Positions 1 to 11,700 of a stretch of 64,000 bases of DNA are shown here, piece by piece. The position numbers and the translations under genes are program-made. The stretch's first letter is position 1; every line of letters begins with the position of its first letter. The DNA is from Uranotaenia lowii (lineage: Eukaryota; Arthropoda; Insecta; Diptera; Culicidae): positions 160,562,031-160,626,030 of the forward strand of contig NC_073693.1 in NCBI RefSeq assembly GCF_029784155.1. Direction: 5' to 3'. The notes beneath the pieces were generated by a model that saw nothing but the letters and a program-made list of their open reading frames with translations, was not told where the DNA came from and did not search any database.

Positions 1-1373
1 CAAGGCGCTCGATGTCTTGCTTTGAAACAATTTGAAAATGATAGTATGATTACCATCATTTTTGTAGGTTGGTTCAATCTTCTCATTTAAAAACTACATT
101 TTAATTTTGTTTCAGCATTTTCATTATCCTGTGAAATATAACTGCGGTTAGCTCTTATTTCAATCTTTTTTCCAGCATTTAAGCAACATCGTTTAATAGC
201 ACATTATGCTAGTTTCAACTTGAAATCAATTCATATTTGATTTTTTTTTAATATCACTCAGTACAATCAATTAGAATATTTTATTTTATGCTTACCTTAT
301 AATTCTTCAACAACCTTTGATCACTGGAAGAGTTTTTTTTTTCATTTTTTATAGTTATACGGTTATTCCGTGATCATTTGATATGCAATAACTGATTCTG
401 TTATTCTGTTATTATGTTAAAAATGTGTAGTTTCAATTATTCTAGAGAAGGGTCAGAGCCGAGCATCAAGTCATCATCATTGTCTACTTCATCATTATTT
501 ATTGTAATTGTATATATTTATCGCTTAAATTTCAGGTCCACAATTTTTATATTTTTATATCTATCTGTACTTGTACCATCTTATATGTCCACCATAAATG
601 TAAATATTTTAAGTACTTTTTTATATAAATTCACAGGTACGGCCAAACCGCTGGGATTTCTTTTTTTTTTTTAATTTTTATAATCACCATCATTATCATT
701 GATTTTCTTAAAATAAAATTTAAATGAAACTTTATATTTCCTAAAATTACTAAATAAAAGCAATATTTTTATTCTCTTATTTTATTTATTTATTTTTTTG
801 TTTTGTTAAGTTTTCTTTTATAGTGTACCAGCATATTTATAATTTCCATAGATGTATTTTAGATCTTAATTTAAGAAAAATAAAACGTTGATATACTTTT
901 TTGTGTAATTTCAAAATAGAATTATTTTTTTTCATGTAACCTGGTTGTATTTTTCAAAACTTGATCCGGTTACATTCATTAATCTAAATTGTACTTTATT
1001 TATTGGTCATATCTATATGGTTCATATTCATCTATATATTCATATGCATCATATGAAAATATGAATATTTCAGTATCATTACTTGATTTTATTGATAGTA
1101 AATCAAGATTAGACAAGTTTAACTGATCCGTTCGTTGGTTTCTATTTTATTATCATCAAATTTATGTTTTGCAGATTTCTATTTCATTGAATTTTGTCAC
1201 TATGACGTTCTGATATTTTAATAAAAACAATTGAGGAAGAGTTGTAAATCTTTAAAAATTGATGATGGTTGAAAATCAATTAAAATAATTGTTCAAGTAG
1301 AATGATTTAATTTTTTTATTTTACAGCTTTTCCAAACGATAAATGATTTCACCATTAATCATATTTATATGAC
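1..1373. other. AT-rich sequence, no gene recognised
   Basis: Long A/T runs and stop codons in all frames. The open frame at 414-674 begins at a non-ATG codon, is low-complexity and resembles no family I know. I see no TIR, LTR or tRNA-like structure here. It may be old intergenic or intronic DNA. Confidence 0.6.
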
Positions 1374-3443
1374 AACTAGCTGACCCGGTGTGCTTTGCTA
1401 CACCTTTCAAAATCGAATGATATTTTCAGAATTGAATCAAATTTTACTTGTATTGTTGGTATTATTTTAAATCAAATTATAACATAATTCATAAGCAACT
1501 GTTATAAAATGAGAACTGCAGCTGGAGTTTCAAATTGCAACACAAAAATAAATTAACTAATATTCTGAATCTTGATCTATAAATTTGTGTTAAGGATCTG
1601 ATAATTTAAATCTGTTTCTTTAAGCTTCGCGACCTTAAAAAAGGAGGGTCTCAAATTAATCGTACGCAAACAATCTAACTTATAAAATATGGTTGTTTTT
1701 GCTTGATATGTTCTGGATTTATGCTGAAAAACTGAAAAGAGAGCCCCTCCCCTGTCCTTACCTTCACCCCCTGCTGAATGGAGATCGTGATTTTTAATAA
1801 TCACACCTAATTTTTTCGTTCCCAAAAATCCTCTTATATCAAATATAGTTCCATTGGTTGATAAGTTTTCAAGCTTTACAACAAAATTTATATGGACCCT
1901 CCTTCTTTCTTCCCCTATCTACACTGTTAAGCGTAAGGATCTACAAACGATCGTAGAAAGATATCTCGTAACCAAGTAACTTTCCATGCCATATTTGTTT
2001 CCATTTGTAGGCTTCGTTTGCATAAATTGAGAACTTATGCTAACAAAATTGTATTGGGCTCACCTCCCTCCTCCTATGTACCTATTCACTGAAATGAGGA
2101 TGGTGTGTCAGATAATCATAGAATCATACCAAAATGATTTTCCATGTTAAGTTTTGTCCATTTCTCGGATTTTGTAAAAAAAAAAAGTTAAATGTAAGCC
2201 TCCTCTTCTCTTTCTATATTCCCAATTCTATCATTCTACTGCAAGAAAGGAATTATTTCACATAGAAAAAGTATTTTTCGTACTCATATACCTTTTGATG
2301 CCAAATTTGGTTTCATTTGTTCGATAAATTCTCGAGTTATGCAAAAAAATTGTATGGAAGCCCCCCTTTCCCTCTTAATATCTTTCCGCTGAAGAAAAGG
2401 TGAGGCTTCAATTTATGATAGAAACATTTCTCGAATCCAAATACCCTCATATGCCAAATATGGTTCAATTTGCTCGATCAACTCTCCAGTTATACTGAAA
2501 ATTGTAATGGAGACCTTTCCTCCCCCTTTTCATCCACCTCTTTGAAGGAGTGAAGGATACCAAATATTCATAGAAGCATTTCTCGTCCCCAAATATCGTT
2601 CCATGCCGAATTTGGTTCCATTTGCTATTGGTGTTTTTGAGTTATGATGTAAAAATTGTATGAAACTCCCCTCCCTCTTTCCTTTCTCCCCACTGGAAGA
2701 AGGAAGGATTCTCAAACAATCATTAGAGCATGTCACGTTCCCAAACACCCGCCCATGCCAAATTTTTTTCTGTTTGCTTAATTAGTTTTTGAGTTGTGTA
2801 AAAGATTATAAAATAGGCCCCTCCCCCCTTTATTTCTGCCTACTGGAAAGAGGGATGGGTCTCAAATAATCATATACATATTTTTCGTATCCAAATACCC
2901 TCCCATGCCAAATTTGGTTCCATTTGCTTTATTAGTTTTTTAGTTATGAAAAAAAATATGAAAGAGGCCCCCTCCCCGTTTCCACAAAAAAGGGGGAGGG
3001 GTCTCAAATAATTATTGAAAGATTTTTCGTATCCCAATACCTTCCCGTGCCAAATTTGGTTCCAATATCTTGATTAGTTTTCGAGTTATGTTAAAAATAG
3101 TAAGGTAGCCGCCTCCCCCCTTCCTATCACCCCACTGAGAGAAGGGAGGGGTACCTAATATTTATAGGAATATTCTTCGTATCCAAATACCACCCCATGC
3201 CAATTTTGATACCATTTGCTTGATGCGTGCTCGAGTTATGCAAAAAATTGTCTTTTGTTTGGGAGGCCCCTCCCTCCCTTATTGAGAGAGGGAGGGGTCC
3301 CAAACCATAATAGGAACCTTCCCCGGCCTCCAATACCTCCACCTGCCAAGTTTCACGCAAATCGGTTCAGTAGTTTCCGAGTCTATAGGGAACAGACAGA
3401 CAGACAGACAGACAGACAGAAATTCATTTTTATATATATAGAT
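1374..3443 (+). repeat. ACTAGCTGA-type dispersed repeat with internal ~150-bp tandem units (copy A)
   Basis: Begins ACTAGCTGACCCGG and ends in (CAGA)n followed by TTTTTATATATATAGAT. The body from about 1620 to 3340 is a diverged tandem array. A pyrimidine-rich block (CCCCTCCC type), a 'gggtctcaaataat' block and a 'ccatgccaaatttggttcc' block recur every 141-154 bp; the phrase before the C-rich block starts near 2346, 2498, 2652, 2803, 2952, 3093 and 3243. The many short minus-strand open frames are by-products of this repeat. Elements with these ends are, from memory, widespread in arthropods; I cannot assign a transposition class. Copy B at 3630-7041 shares both ends. Confidence 0.7.
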
Positions 3444-4882
3444 ATTTTAATAATATTTGTGTTAGGTCATTACTATGTTTATTGAATTTTTGTACTGTAA
3501 AAATGTATTTTTAATAGATATTTTGTAAGTGCTCAATCATAATTATCATATTTCTTAACATTTTCAGCATCACTGTATCTTATATTTCTGTTTTGGCCGA
3601 GGCAATAGAATAATATAATTTATATTTATACTAGCTGATCCCGTACGAACTTCGTTTCGCTTTAAATCATTGGTACGTCAAAATGAGTTTAGAAAATGAA
3701 TTCGAAACATTATTTCGACAATTTTGGGGAAAAAATTCAACAGTGTTTAAAGTCGCTACTATTACTATTACTATTACTTGAAATTCAAATTAAACAGTTG
3801 ATTAGCTTTTTATTAAAATTTATGTGAGAATGTTTTCTTCTCGATCGATTGCAAAATCTAGACATTATGGCAGAAACATGTACTATTTGTTTATGTGCAC
3901 GACTCTTTTGCTTGACCTTCACACTTAAATTGGTATCAATTAACTGTTTCCAACAAAATTATTGCACAAAACACTGAACATTCGATGAAACCCTCTTTTT
4001 CTGTCCCATGGCTCGAAATTCGATAATTGAAACCAATTTTACGTTCCTCAAAACTCCCTTGTGACATTTTTTCTTTTCAAATTATACGTAAAATTACGTC
4101 AGGAACTTGAAAACAGTGAACAGTGAATATAGACGCCCCTTTCGCCGAGTCAATTGCTCATAGTTTATAACCCTCATCTGAACATTTTCATCTCAATCCG
4201 ATGCATGATCACGACAATATCTGGAAAACAGTGAGCAACTAACATGGACGGCCTTTTTTTTGACCACGATTCAAAACTTGACACCTGAAATCAATTATCT
4301 TTTCTGTTAAACTCCCATGTGTCAATTTTCATTACATTTCTATGCTCAATCAAGAGAATATCGTAAAAACAGTGAACAGATAATAACCCCTTTTGCCGAC
4401 CCCTGAGTCAAGATTTGAAACCTGAAAGCAAAAGAGCGTGCCTAAAAACTCCCATGCGGCAATTTTCATCTCAATCCAATGTAGAATAACGTCAATATCG
4501 CAAAAACATTAAAGTTGGGTATGGACGACTCCTTCAGCCGACTTCTGATCCGCAATTCGAAACTTGAAATCGATTGCTCGTCCCTCGAAACACTCATGTG
4601 CTAATTTTCATCACAATACGATCTATAATGACGCCAATATCGCAAAAACATTAATCAGTAGATATGGACGACCCTTTTGGCCGACCCCTGACCCTAAGTT
4701 TGATAACTGTAATCGATTGCTCGTCTCCAAAAACACTCATGTGCAAATTTTCATCACAATCCGATGTATAATAACGCCAATATCGCAAAAACATAAATCA
4801 GTGGATATGGACGACCCCTTTTGCCGACCCCCATCCCTTAATTTGATAACTGTAATCGATTGCTCGTCTCTCAAAACACTCA

Positions 4883-5787
4883 TGTTGACACGGCCACATC
4901 TGCACGAGCAATCTACTCATTCGACGAACGTGACTGGGTTAAAAACACCACAGTAGGTCTGGTGACAGATCAGTGACAGAGGTGCAATTTGATAGGAAGA
5001 GTAAGAAAATAAGAAAGGGAGAAGAAGAAAAGGAAGTAGGAATTAAAGCGTGGATTATTGGATCAGTGATCAATCGTAGTGATTTATAGAAAGCTTTCTA
5101 TCGGAGATTGTTAATTATCAGTAAATAATAGTAGGATATAGGACCTCATTTGAAAGATTCTAACTTCCAATCTAAAGGTATGTTAGGTAAAATCCAACCA
5201 ACCCAATCGACCTTTAACAAGTATATTTGATAGGTTACATCCTCTATGCGCATCTGCCGTAGGCAAATATAAATCTCGTTGAGCCCTCACACCAAGTGCT
5301 GTAAATTAAAAGAATTCAGCATCAACAAACGTAACCCGAATGTAAGTTTTTAAAAGTTCAATTTGTGATTGCGGTTGAACACAACAAAGTATTCGTTCCT
5401 CTTTAGGGTTTCCAAATCGAGTTAGCTTGGGTAAGGAGTTCTCAAAACGATCAGCAAAAGCGCGTCAAATATTTACAAAGCAAATGTAAGTAGCATTAAA
5501 CCAAGTTGCAAAATAACATCGCTAACAACTTCAGTAGCTCGAACAGGTTTATTAACTGCTGTCTTCAAATAAGCCAATTTAGCCAATTTAGAATTGGAAA
5601 GAAACGCAGTGGATAGGGTGACCAAGGGTCCATAACTGGAGTTGCAGCAACACTAAATAATTGTAAGTTTCAATCAAAATAATTTAGATTATCTGTTATT
5701 AATCCTCAACATACATTCCAGTTTGAGCTGTATACAACTGCTACAAGAACGGTGTTCTTATTTAAGTCCGAAAGAGTTTACTCAACA
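4883..5787. mobile_element. Solo LTR, 905 bp, 5-bp TSD ACTCA
   Basis: Begins TGTTGACACGGCC and ends TTTACTCAACA (TG...CA). ACTCA lies immediately outside both ends, at 4878-4882 and 5788-5792. The flanks join to restore the tandem unit of the host repeat ('cactcatgtgcaaatttt'). A 5-bp TSD fits BEL/Pao or some gypsy elements, and the start looks BEL-like to me; I cannot decide the family. No internal coding region remains, as expected after recombination between two LTRs. Confidence 0.8.
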
Positions 5788-6027
5788 ACTCATGTGCAAA
5801 TTTTCATCACAATCCGACGGAAAATAACGTCAATAACGTGAAAACAATATTTGTCTTGTATGGACGACCCCCTTCAGAAGGGGTCGTCCAAAAATCTAAA
5901 AACATTTTTCATCATTCCTGGTCCTAATGACCATCCATGCCAAATTTCAGATCTCTAGCTCTTAAGACGGCTGAGTCTATAGAGGACAAACAAACAAACA
6001 AACATACAGATAATTGCTTTTTATATA

Positions 6028-7032
6028 CAGTACCGTTCATAATTGTATAGAAATTGGAAGCAAGCGCACTGTCACTTCGACTTTGAACTTCCATAACTTT
6101 TTACTCTGATGATATTTTTAGATCATATTTTTTGCGTTAGATAGATCAACTATCACACTATTATATCACAAAATTTGAGCTTTCTGGAGTTTGTGTGGCC
6201 TGAGAAACAGTAATTTTACGAAAATCGGACTTTTTGGACTTTTCTCATTCAAACTGCAATATCTCTGGAACTAGGCAACATTTTTTATTGAAATTTTGCA
6301 CAGTGATTGTTGAAATATGAAACTAGCATGTCTGAAGTTTTCGAAAACTTCTATCGATGAGATTAAAAGTTACGTGAGGTGCAATATTTCAGGCATGAAC
6401 CTTGAAATGCGATTTCTATAGAATTTTGGACGATTTATGAGAACAATATCATTTCTTCCACCAATCAGACAAAAAATGTCTGGCAAAAGCAATGAAGAAA
6501 AGAAAAAATGGAATAAATGGTCCATTTGTGTTTTGAAATCAGAATCTTGCGATATTATTGTGATTTTTCGGTTGAAATAGATTAACTGGTTGTTAAACAG
6601 AGGATATGATTTTCCTATGAAGACATTCGTCCAAAATTCTATAGAAATCGCAATTCAAGGTTCATGCCTGAAATATTGCACCTCGCGTAACTTTTGATCT
6701 CATCGATAGAACTTTTCGAAAACTTCAGACATGCTAGTTTCATATTTCAACAATCACTGTGCAAAATTTCAATGAAAAATGTTGCGTAGTTTCAGAGATA
6801 TTGCAGTTTGAATGAGAAAAGTCCAATAAGTCCGATTTTCGTAAAATTACTGTTTCTCAGGCCACACAAACTCGAGAAAGTTCAAATTTTGTGTGATAAT
6901 AGTGTGATAATTAATCTATCTAACGCAAAAAATTTGATCAAAAACTATCATCAGAGTAAAAAGTTATGGAAGTTCAAAGTCGAAGTGACAGTGCGCTTGC
7001 TTCCATTTTCTATACAATTATGAACGGTACTG
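6028..7032. mobile_element. Tc1/mariner-type foldback MITE with ~400-bp inverted arms
   Basis: Starts CAGTACCGTTCATAATTG and ends with its reverse complement CAATTATGAACGGTACTG. Flanking TA dinucleotides (6026-6027, 7033-7034) lie in the TATATA end of the surrounding repeat. The arms (about 6028-6435 and 6628-7032) are nearly perfect complements, leaving a loop of about 190 bp. The TIR start and TA target are typical of Tc1/mariner. No transposase frame is present, so this is a non-autonomous element. A transcript through it would fold into a ~400-bp double-stranded stem. Confidence 0.85.
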
Positions 7033-7041
7033 TATATAGAT

Positions 7042-7668
7042 GTTTCAATATTTTCAATACCTTTTCTCCAGCGAATGATATTTTTTGATTTATTTAGATT
7101 TTTGATTTTAGTTAAAAAATGTTTTTATTTATTTACATTATCGTTATGTTATCAGAATTGAATCTTTCCTTTGCTGCAGCTTAATAATTGTTTTTCAAAT
7201 GTATGCTTCTTTTTTTATCTTTTTCAGGAAAACAATAAATGAATCTTATTATCGATGTTATATTCTTATTTCACATTATATTATATTATGTAATATTATA
7301 TTGATTTCTATAATTTTATTATGTTATATTCAAATGAATTATATGTATTATATTATATGATTTTATAAAAATGGTAATTTATAAGCGAAAAAATGGGTTG
7401 GGGCATCAGGGGACCCTTGTTTTGCAAAAGGAGCAGGTAGCGGTATGTGCTCGTTACCCGTTTCGAATACTGGATGTTTCTCAATTTATGTCAAGGGAAT
7501 TTGGCATGGGTGAGAAAAAGATCGTATTTGATTACTTTTTGTAAAATAAGGACGCACTCTTTTTTCGGAAGCCTTGGGGGCGGGATTATTATTTACATGC
7601 TATTTTGGTTAGTCAACAATATGGTAATAGTTTCTCGAGGCTACTCCACTATACCCTGGATACCGTAA
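7042..7668. other. AT-rich spacer, nothing recognised
   Basis: The first half is very AT-rich. From 7391 on the composition is more balanced and may be the 5' part of the SINE-like repeat that ends at 7830, but I see no boundary. Confidence 0.5.
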
Positions 7669-7830
7669 GTGTCTCTGCTTGCGATTCTATTCCCATAAAA
7701 GTCTCATTGAGAGGTTATAACTGTGTTGCATGGTAGCCAATATGGACGCGTGGGTTATTTTCTTGGCCATAACCGCGGCGCTGCCGCAAACCCAAGGTGG
7801 ATTCATACATACATACATACATACATTTGT
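7669..7830 (+). repeat. SINE/LINE 3'-tail fragment ending in (CATA)n
   Basis: The last bases read 'cccaaggtggattCATACATACATA...'. The same CCA-GGTGG-(CATA)n ending closes the SINE at 8114-8475, the retroposon at 14709-17252 (minus strand) and the SINEs at 32211 and 38858 (minus strand, 'ccactggtgggttct'). This suggests a retroposon using the same LINE machinery. The 5' boundary is not defined and may lie upstream. Confidence 0.45.
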
Positions 7831-8088
7831 AATTGGATCATTCCTTCAAAACTAAATTGAGACTTTGCTCTTCAATACTCAAGTTTGTTCATTAAAACTG
7901 GCATATAGTTATGGTATGATTTAAGATTTAGAATCTTTATCAGAACCAATTTAAATACGTTCTCGGAATTGATTTGTGTTGATTTGTTCAAGGTTATGTT
8001 CAGAAAAGTTGTATAGGTAAGAAGCTTTTCATTTAGCACCTTCAAGCAAACGTAAGGAATAATTTCCCCAGTAGGTGGTATATTATCG
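7831..8088. other. Spacer between SINE-like repeats
   Basis: AT-rich, with no ORF or repeat boundary that I recognise. Confidence 0.5.
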
Positions 8089-8113
8089 CATAACTACTCC
8101 TAGCTAATTTCTC

Positions 8114-8475
8114 GAGAGTCTTTTAAGTCTAGTGGATAAGCTGTGCCAGGCTGGGTTCGATTCCCTGTATCGGCGAGACAACTTTTGGATTCGAATCCCA
8201 TAAGAAGCCGACAGGTAAGATGTGTTTCCTCTTATAACTGATTATATGAATGTTTAACCAGCTGCCAGCTGGCCAGGTATATACTATACACGGATGCCGG
8301 AATACCTCTAAGTAACCTGATTGACTCGTGATTCCAAAATATACCTACATCAACACAATACTTCACTCAATAACAGTTCATACGAAGCCATGGGGTTGGT
8401 CCAAGAATGCATGTAAGCACATACTTAGGCAAAAACTGCGGTGAATCCGTGCACCCATGGTGGATAACCAACATA
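8114..8475 (+). mobile_element. tRNA-derived SINE, 362 bp, with ~25-bp TSD
   Basis: Head: A-box-like TCTAGTGGATAAGC (8128-8141) and a B box GGTTCGATTCC (8154-8164), followed by a palindromic GGATTCGAATCC (8187-8198). Body: 'ccagctggccaggtat...' to 'gtgcacccatggtggat', ending AACATA. Imperfect direct repeats starting CATAACTACTC flank it (8089-8113 and 8476-8500, 22 of 25 positions equal), a typical LINE-driven TSD. The last ~220 bp match the 3' end of the minus-strand retroposon at 14709-17252. Internal Pol III promoter activity is expected for the family; function here is inference. Confidence 0.75.
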
Positions 8476-8500
8476 CATAACTACTCTCAGCTAAATTCTC

Positions 8501-9868
8501 AACTTTCTCGGTGTCCAGAAATCTAGATTTGCGAAGTTCCTGTGCGAAAACTATGATTAGTGCAAATGAAATTAGGAATAAGCATTTATTTCCAGTTGTC
8601 GCGTGTGAAGAAAAAAAAGGTGTAACCGTTTCATGTTGTTGCAAATTTGCAACAATTAATATTTTTGCTAAATAACCAAAATATGTGAAAATAATATTTT
8701 TTCATTATTTTTCCCTTCATGTATTCATCATTGCGTACTATTGAGAATTCTTTCGAAAAAATAAAAAATCATGAAATGAAGGGTTAAAATAAGTTTTTTT
8801 GCTGGTAATTTTGCCTAAAGTATGTAAAACGTATGAAAAAGTTCTTTGATACTATTTCTTTTTGTTCATCTTTGGTAATCGAAGCACTTTACTAAAAACT
8901 GAAAAATCATCAAAAGTAGATGTCTGAGACTAACTCTATGCCCAAATTTGAGCTCAGAAAAAATTATACAAAACTTAAAAAAAAGATGGAATTCCACATT
9001 TTATTATCTGTGCTGAAAAAATGCTTTCGATGCCAAATAATAGATTCTGAGCTGTGTATTAAATCATGAAATCATAAATTTCTTGTGACAGATAGCATTT
9101 AACTCGAAAGACCTAGAGCAATAGTTACATGAGGTTACATCGTAGGTTTTGAAAAATGTTCATAACTGAAACTAAACCAAAAGTTTTGAATAAATAACTT
9201 AAACCCTTAATTCTAAAGAAAACTGTAAAAATAAAATATATAACATTTATTTTAAGTATTGCACTTGAGGATCAATGTTTGGTAGAATTTTGCTAAAGCA
9301 TATTTGACATAAACAAAATTACAAAACATATTTTTTGAACATTATGAAAACTATGACCTATAAGTATAATTGTAAATCAATTTTGCGGTCTTATCGATTA
9401 ACATTATGATTAAAGTATAAATTTTTTTTTTTTTTAATTTTGAGATGGATTTTTTTTAGAAGTCTATTTTGGTTTGATTTTTGCAAATTTTTGAGGTCAT
9501 TTTTTGTGAATGTATTTGCTCTAATCTTTACCTGCAGGGTTGCCAACATTTTTCCTAAATTCAAAGAGCTTGAAAATAAAAATCAGGGAAAATCAGCCTA
9601 ACAGAAAAAGATCAGGCTGAGTGCCTGATCGAGCTGACACTGATGGACAGTAACGTTCAAATTTTTTTCAAATAAGCTTCATGCTCATTATCAGTTCAAC
9701 CCAACTACGCATTTTTTTTGTTATCATGCCTTTTATATCAAAATATTTCCTATCAAAGTTGATTAGTCTAAACGGGTGAAAATTATAGCTTTTTTCAAAT
9801 ATGTGATATGTGATTCAGCAATTGTTTAAAATTTACCCTTTTGGCATTTTTTTTTATTCAAACTTTTA
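8501..9868. other. AT-rich sequence, nothing recognised
   Basis: Mostly A/T-rich with no coding frame. A stretch near 9540-9660 ('gggttgccaacattttt') resembles the ends of common MITEs, but I find no matching second end. Confidence 0.5.
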
Positions 9869-9870
9869 TA

Positions 9871-11169
9871 AAAGGTGATACGGTCAAAATTTGGTCAAGG
9901 GAAAACGCGTCTAAATCGGTGAAATCGTTTATTTAAAAAATCATATTAAATTTCTTTTTCAAGTTTAATAAGTATAAAATTCAGGAAAAATATTCAGTTA
10001 GGCTTCCGCTTTTCCAAATCTGAATTGCCGGGCCTTACGCTTAACCCCTGCCATCAGATTTTGTACAGCCACCTTGTCCACCTTCTTCGCCGCAAGCCAG
10101 TTTGCCTTGAACTGCTGCTCGTCCTTAGCAGTTTTTTTTTGGTCTTCTTTAGGTTCCGCTTGACAATAGCCCAGTGTTTCTCAATTGGGCGGAGCTCTGG
10201 CGTGTTGGGAGGGTTCTAGTCCTTGGGAACCACCTGCACGTTGTTGGCGGCGTACCACTCCATGGCCTTTTTACCATAATGGCAAAATGCCAAATCCGGC
10301 CAAAACAGTACGGAACAACCGTGTTTCTTCAGGGAAGGCGGCAGACGTTTATTCAAACACTCTTTCACGTAAATTTCTTGGTTGACAGTCCCGGAAGCTA
10401 TGAAAATGCTGCTTTTCAAGCCACAGGTACAGATGGCTTTCCAAACCAAATATTTCTTTGCGAACTTCGACAGTTTCATGTGCTTGAAAATATCTGCTAC
10501 ATTTCCCCTTCCTTTTGCCGTATAAAACTCCTGTCCCGGAAGCTGCTTGTAGTCGGCTTTGACGTAGGTTTCGTCGTCTTTTACCACGCAGTCAAACTTC
10601 GTCAGCATCGTCGTGTACAGCCTCCGGGATCGCGCTTTGGCCGTCGTATTTTGATTATTATCACGATTTGGAGTCACAACCTTCTTGTAAGTCGATAGTC
10701 GGGCGCGTTTTTTGGCTCGATGCACGGTTGTAGACGATACACCCAGCTCATTTGCGGCATCTCGGAGAGAGAGGTTAGAGTTTCGCTTGAAACAACCGGC
10801 AACTCTCTTTGTCGTCTCAGCGGCTTCCGGTTTTCGATTTCCCCCCGATCCATACTTCCTGGCTGTCGACAAACGTTTCCTAAACACTTTAGTTACATTT
10901 GTAACGGTTGATTTGGCAACTTTTAGCGATTTTGCCAGCTTTGCGTGCGAGTAGCTCGGATTTTCGCGATGCGCGAGCAAAATTTTGATACGCTTCTCTT
11001 CTTCCTCGGACGGCATTTTGACAACTGAAGAGTGAATTCCAAAATCAAAATAGGAGCAACATTCTACACACACACACCTTCAAAATGAGGGATGTTCAGG
11101 TTTTTTAAATGCAAAATTGAAAGAAATACGTCAAGTTGATATTGACCAAATTTTGACCGTATCACCCTT
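9871..11169 (-). mobile_element. DD37E Tc1/mariner transposon (ITmD37E type), 1299 bp
   Basis: TIRs AAAGGTGATACGGTCAAA at the left and the complementary end ...TTTTGACCGTATCACCCTT at the right, flanked by TA (9869-9870, 11170-11171). It contains one transposase frame on the minus strand. The right TA abuts the terminus of another repeat (AAGCTTAG, 11172), so the mariner inserted at the TA bordering that element, or the reverse. Length and structure are those of a full-length element. Confidence 0.9.
9998..11016 (-). pseudogene. DD37E transposase, nearly intact, one nonsense codon and one frameshift
   Basis: Would cut and paste its own element at TA sites. The start chosen is the ATG at 11016 (MPSEEEEKRIK); the frame is open upstream to 11073, but the family starts here. 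The N-terminal half has two helix-turn-helix DNA-binding domains with a basic linker between them. The catalytic triad is Asp in DDETYVK, Asp in WPDLAFCHYG, and Glu in the PELRPIE motif, which lies past the break. There are 37 residues between the second Asp and the Glu, hence DD37E. A TAG at 10213-10215 stands where the family has Trp (usually WNPPN). An A-run near 10132-10140 then shifts the frame before the original stop at 9998. The element is therefore dead in cis but young-looking. Confidence 0.88.
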
Positions 11170-11171
11170 TA

Positions 11172-11700
11172 AAGCTTAGTTCTTTAGAAATGGGTCACTT
11201 TCTTTCACTAATAGCTCGTTCACTGGTAATCAGACATTAAAATTTCTGACAGCATTTTGTTGCCTGTAAAAATCCTTTTAAAACTTATTTTTTTCTAAAC
11301 TTAAAATTTACGCGTTTTTGAGATATTTACGATGCAAGAGAGAAAGAAAAAAACCATTTTGCAAAGTTTGCTTCAAAATCCATCATTATAAAGTCAAGTT
11401 CCATACCAGCATTTTTAATTATCAATAAGCGAAAAATTAAGGGTAGATCGCTGAAATGCACAGAGAACAGACGTACAAGCTAGCTCACCAAACTTGTGTA
11501 CAATTTCCAACAATCGTTTTGAATCAATTTTTGTTTTTTGGCTGGGCCACCAGATGTCTCCAAACACACCAAAGAGAACTATCAAACCCAAACTGAGAAA
11601 AAAAACAAAAATTTTGGTCAGTTTTGAACAGGTCGTACGAAACTTTCTGGCATGTTTCAAGAAAATTGCAGGTAAAGTTTCGTAACACTTTCGCCCAGTT
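11172..11700. repeat. Fragment of the AAGCTTAG-type TIR element
   Basis: From AAGCTTAGTTCTTTAGAAATGGG to 'gggtagatcgctgaaat' (11456) it matches, in inverted orientation, the complete element at 59587-60916. From 11458 it continues with a 24-bp segment starting GCACAGAGAACAGACGTACA, which recurs inverted at 17684-17707. So this copy represents a variant longer than the 60-kb copy at this point. No coding capacity. Confidence 0.6.

Larger units (their letters stand above)
3630..7041 (+). repeat. ACTAGCTGA-type dispersed repeat (copy B), carrying two nested insertions
   Basis: Starts ACTAGCTGATCCCG and ends with 'gagtctatagaggacaaac', a (CAAA)n run and TTTTTATATA...TATAGAT, the same design as copy A. 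Its internal unit is different: the phrases 'aaaacactcatg' (4589, 4732, 4873 region) and 'ggacgacc' (about 4523, 4667, 4812) recur every ~143 bp. A solo LTR (4883-5787) sits inside one unit. A hairpin element (6028-7032) sits in the terminal TATATA, so the last ~9 bp of copy B lie at 7033-7041. Removing both insertions restores an element of about 1.5 kb. Confidence 0.65.

Noticed and set aside
414..674. An 86-codon hydrophobic frame
   Set aside because: AT-driven composition, non-ATG start and poly-T end; looks like chance.
1620..3340. CRISPR-like array
   Set aside because: Repeats are long, diverged and contiguous without unique spacers, in a eukaryotic context.
8128..8164. A genuine tRNA gene
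   Set aside because: A- and B-box-like sequences are present, but no cloverleaf can be completed; the unit is a SINE with a TSD and tail.
10174..10698. Plus-strand frame of 174 codons
   Set aside because: Complementary shadow of the DD37E transposase on the minus strand.
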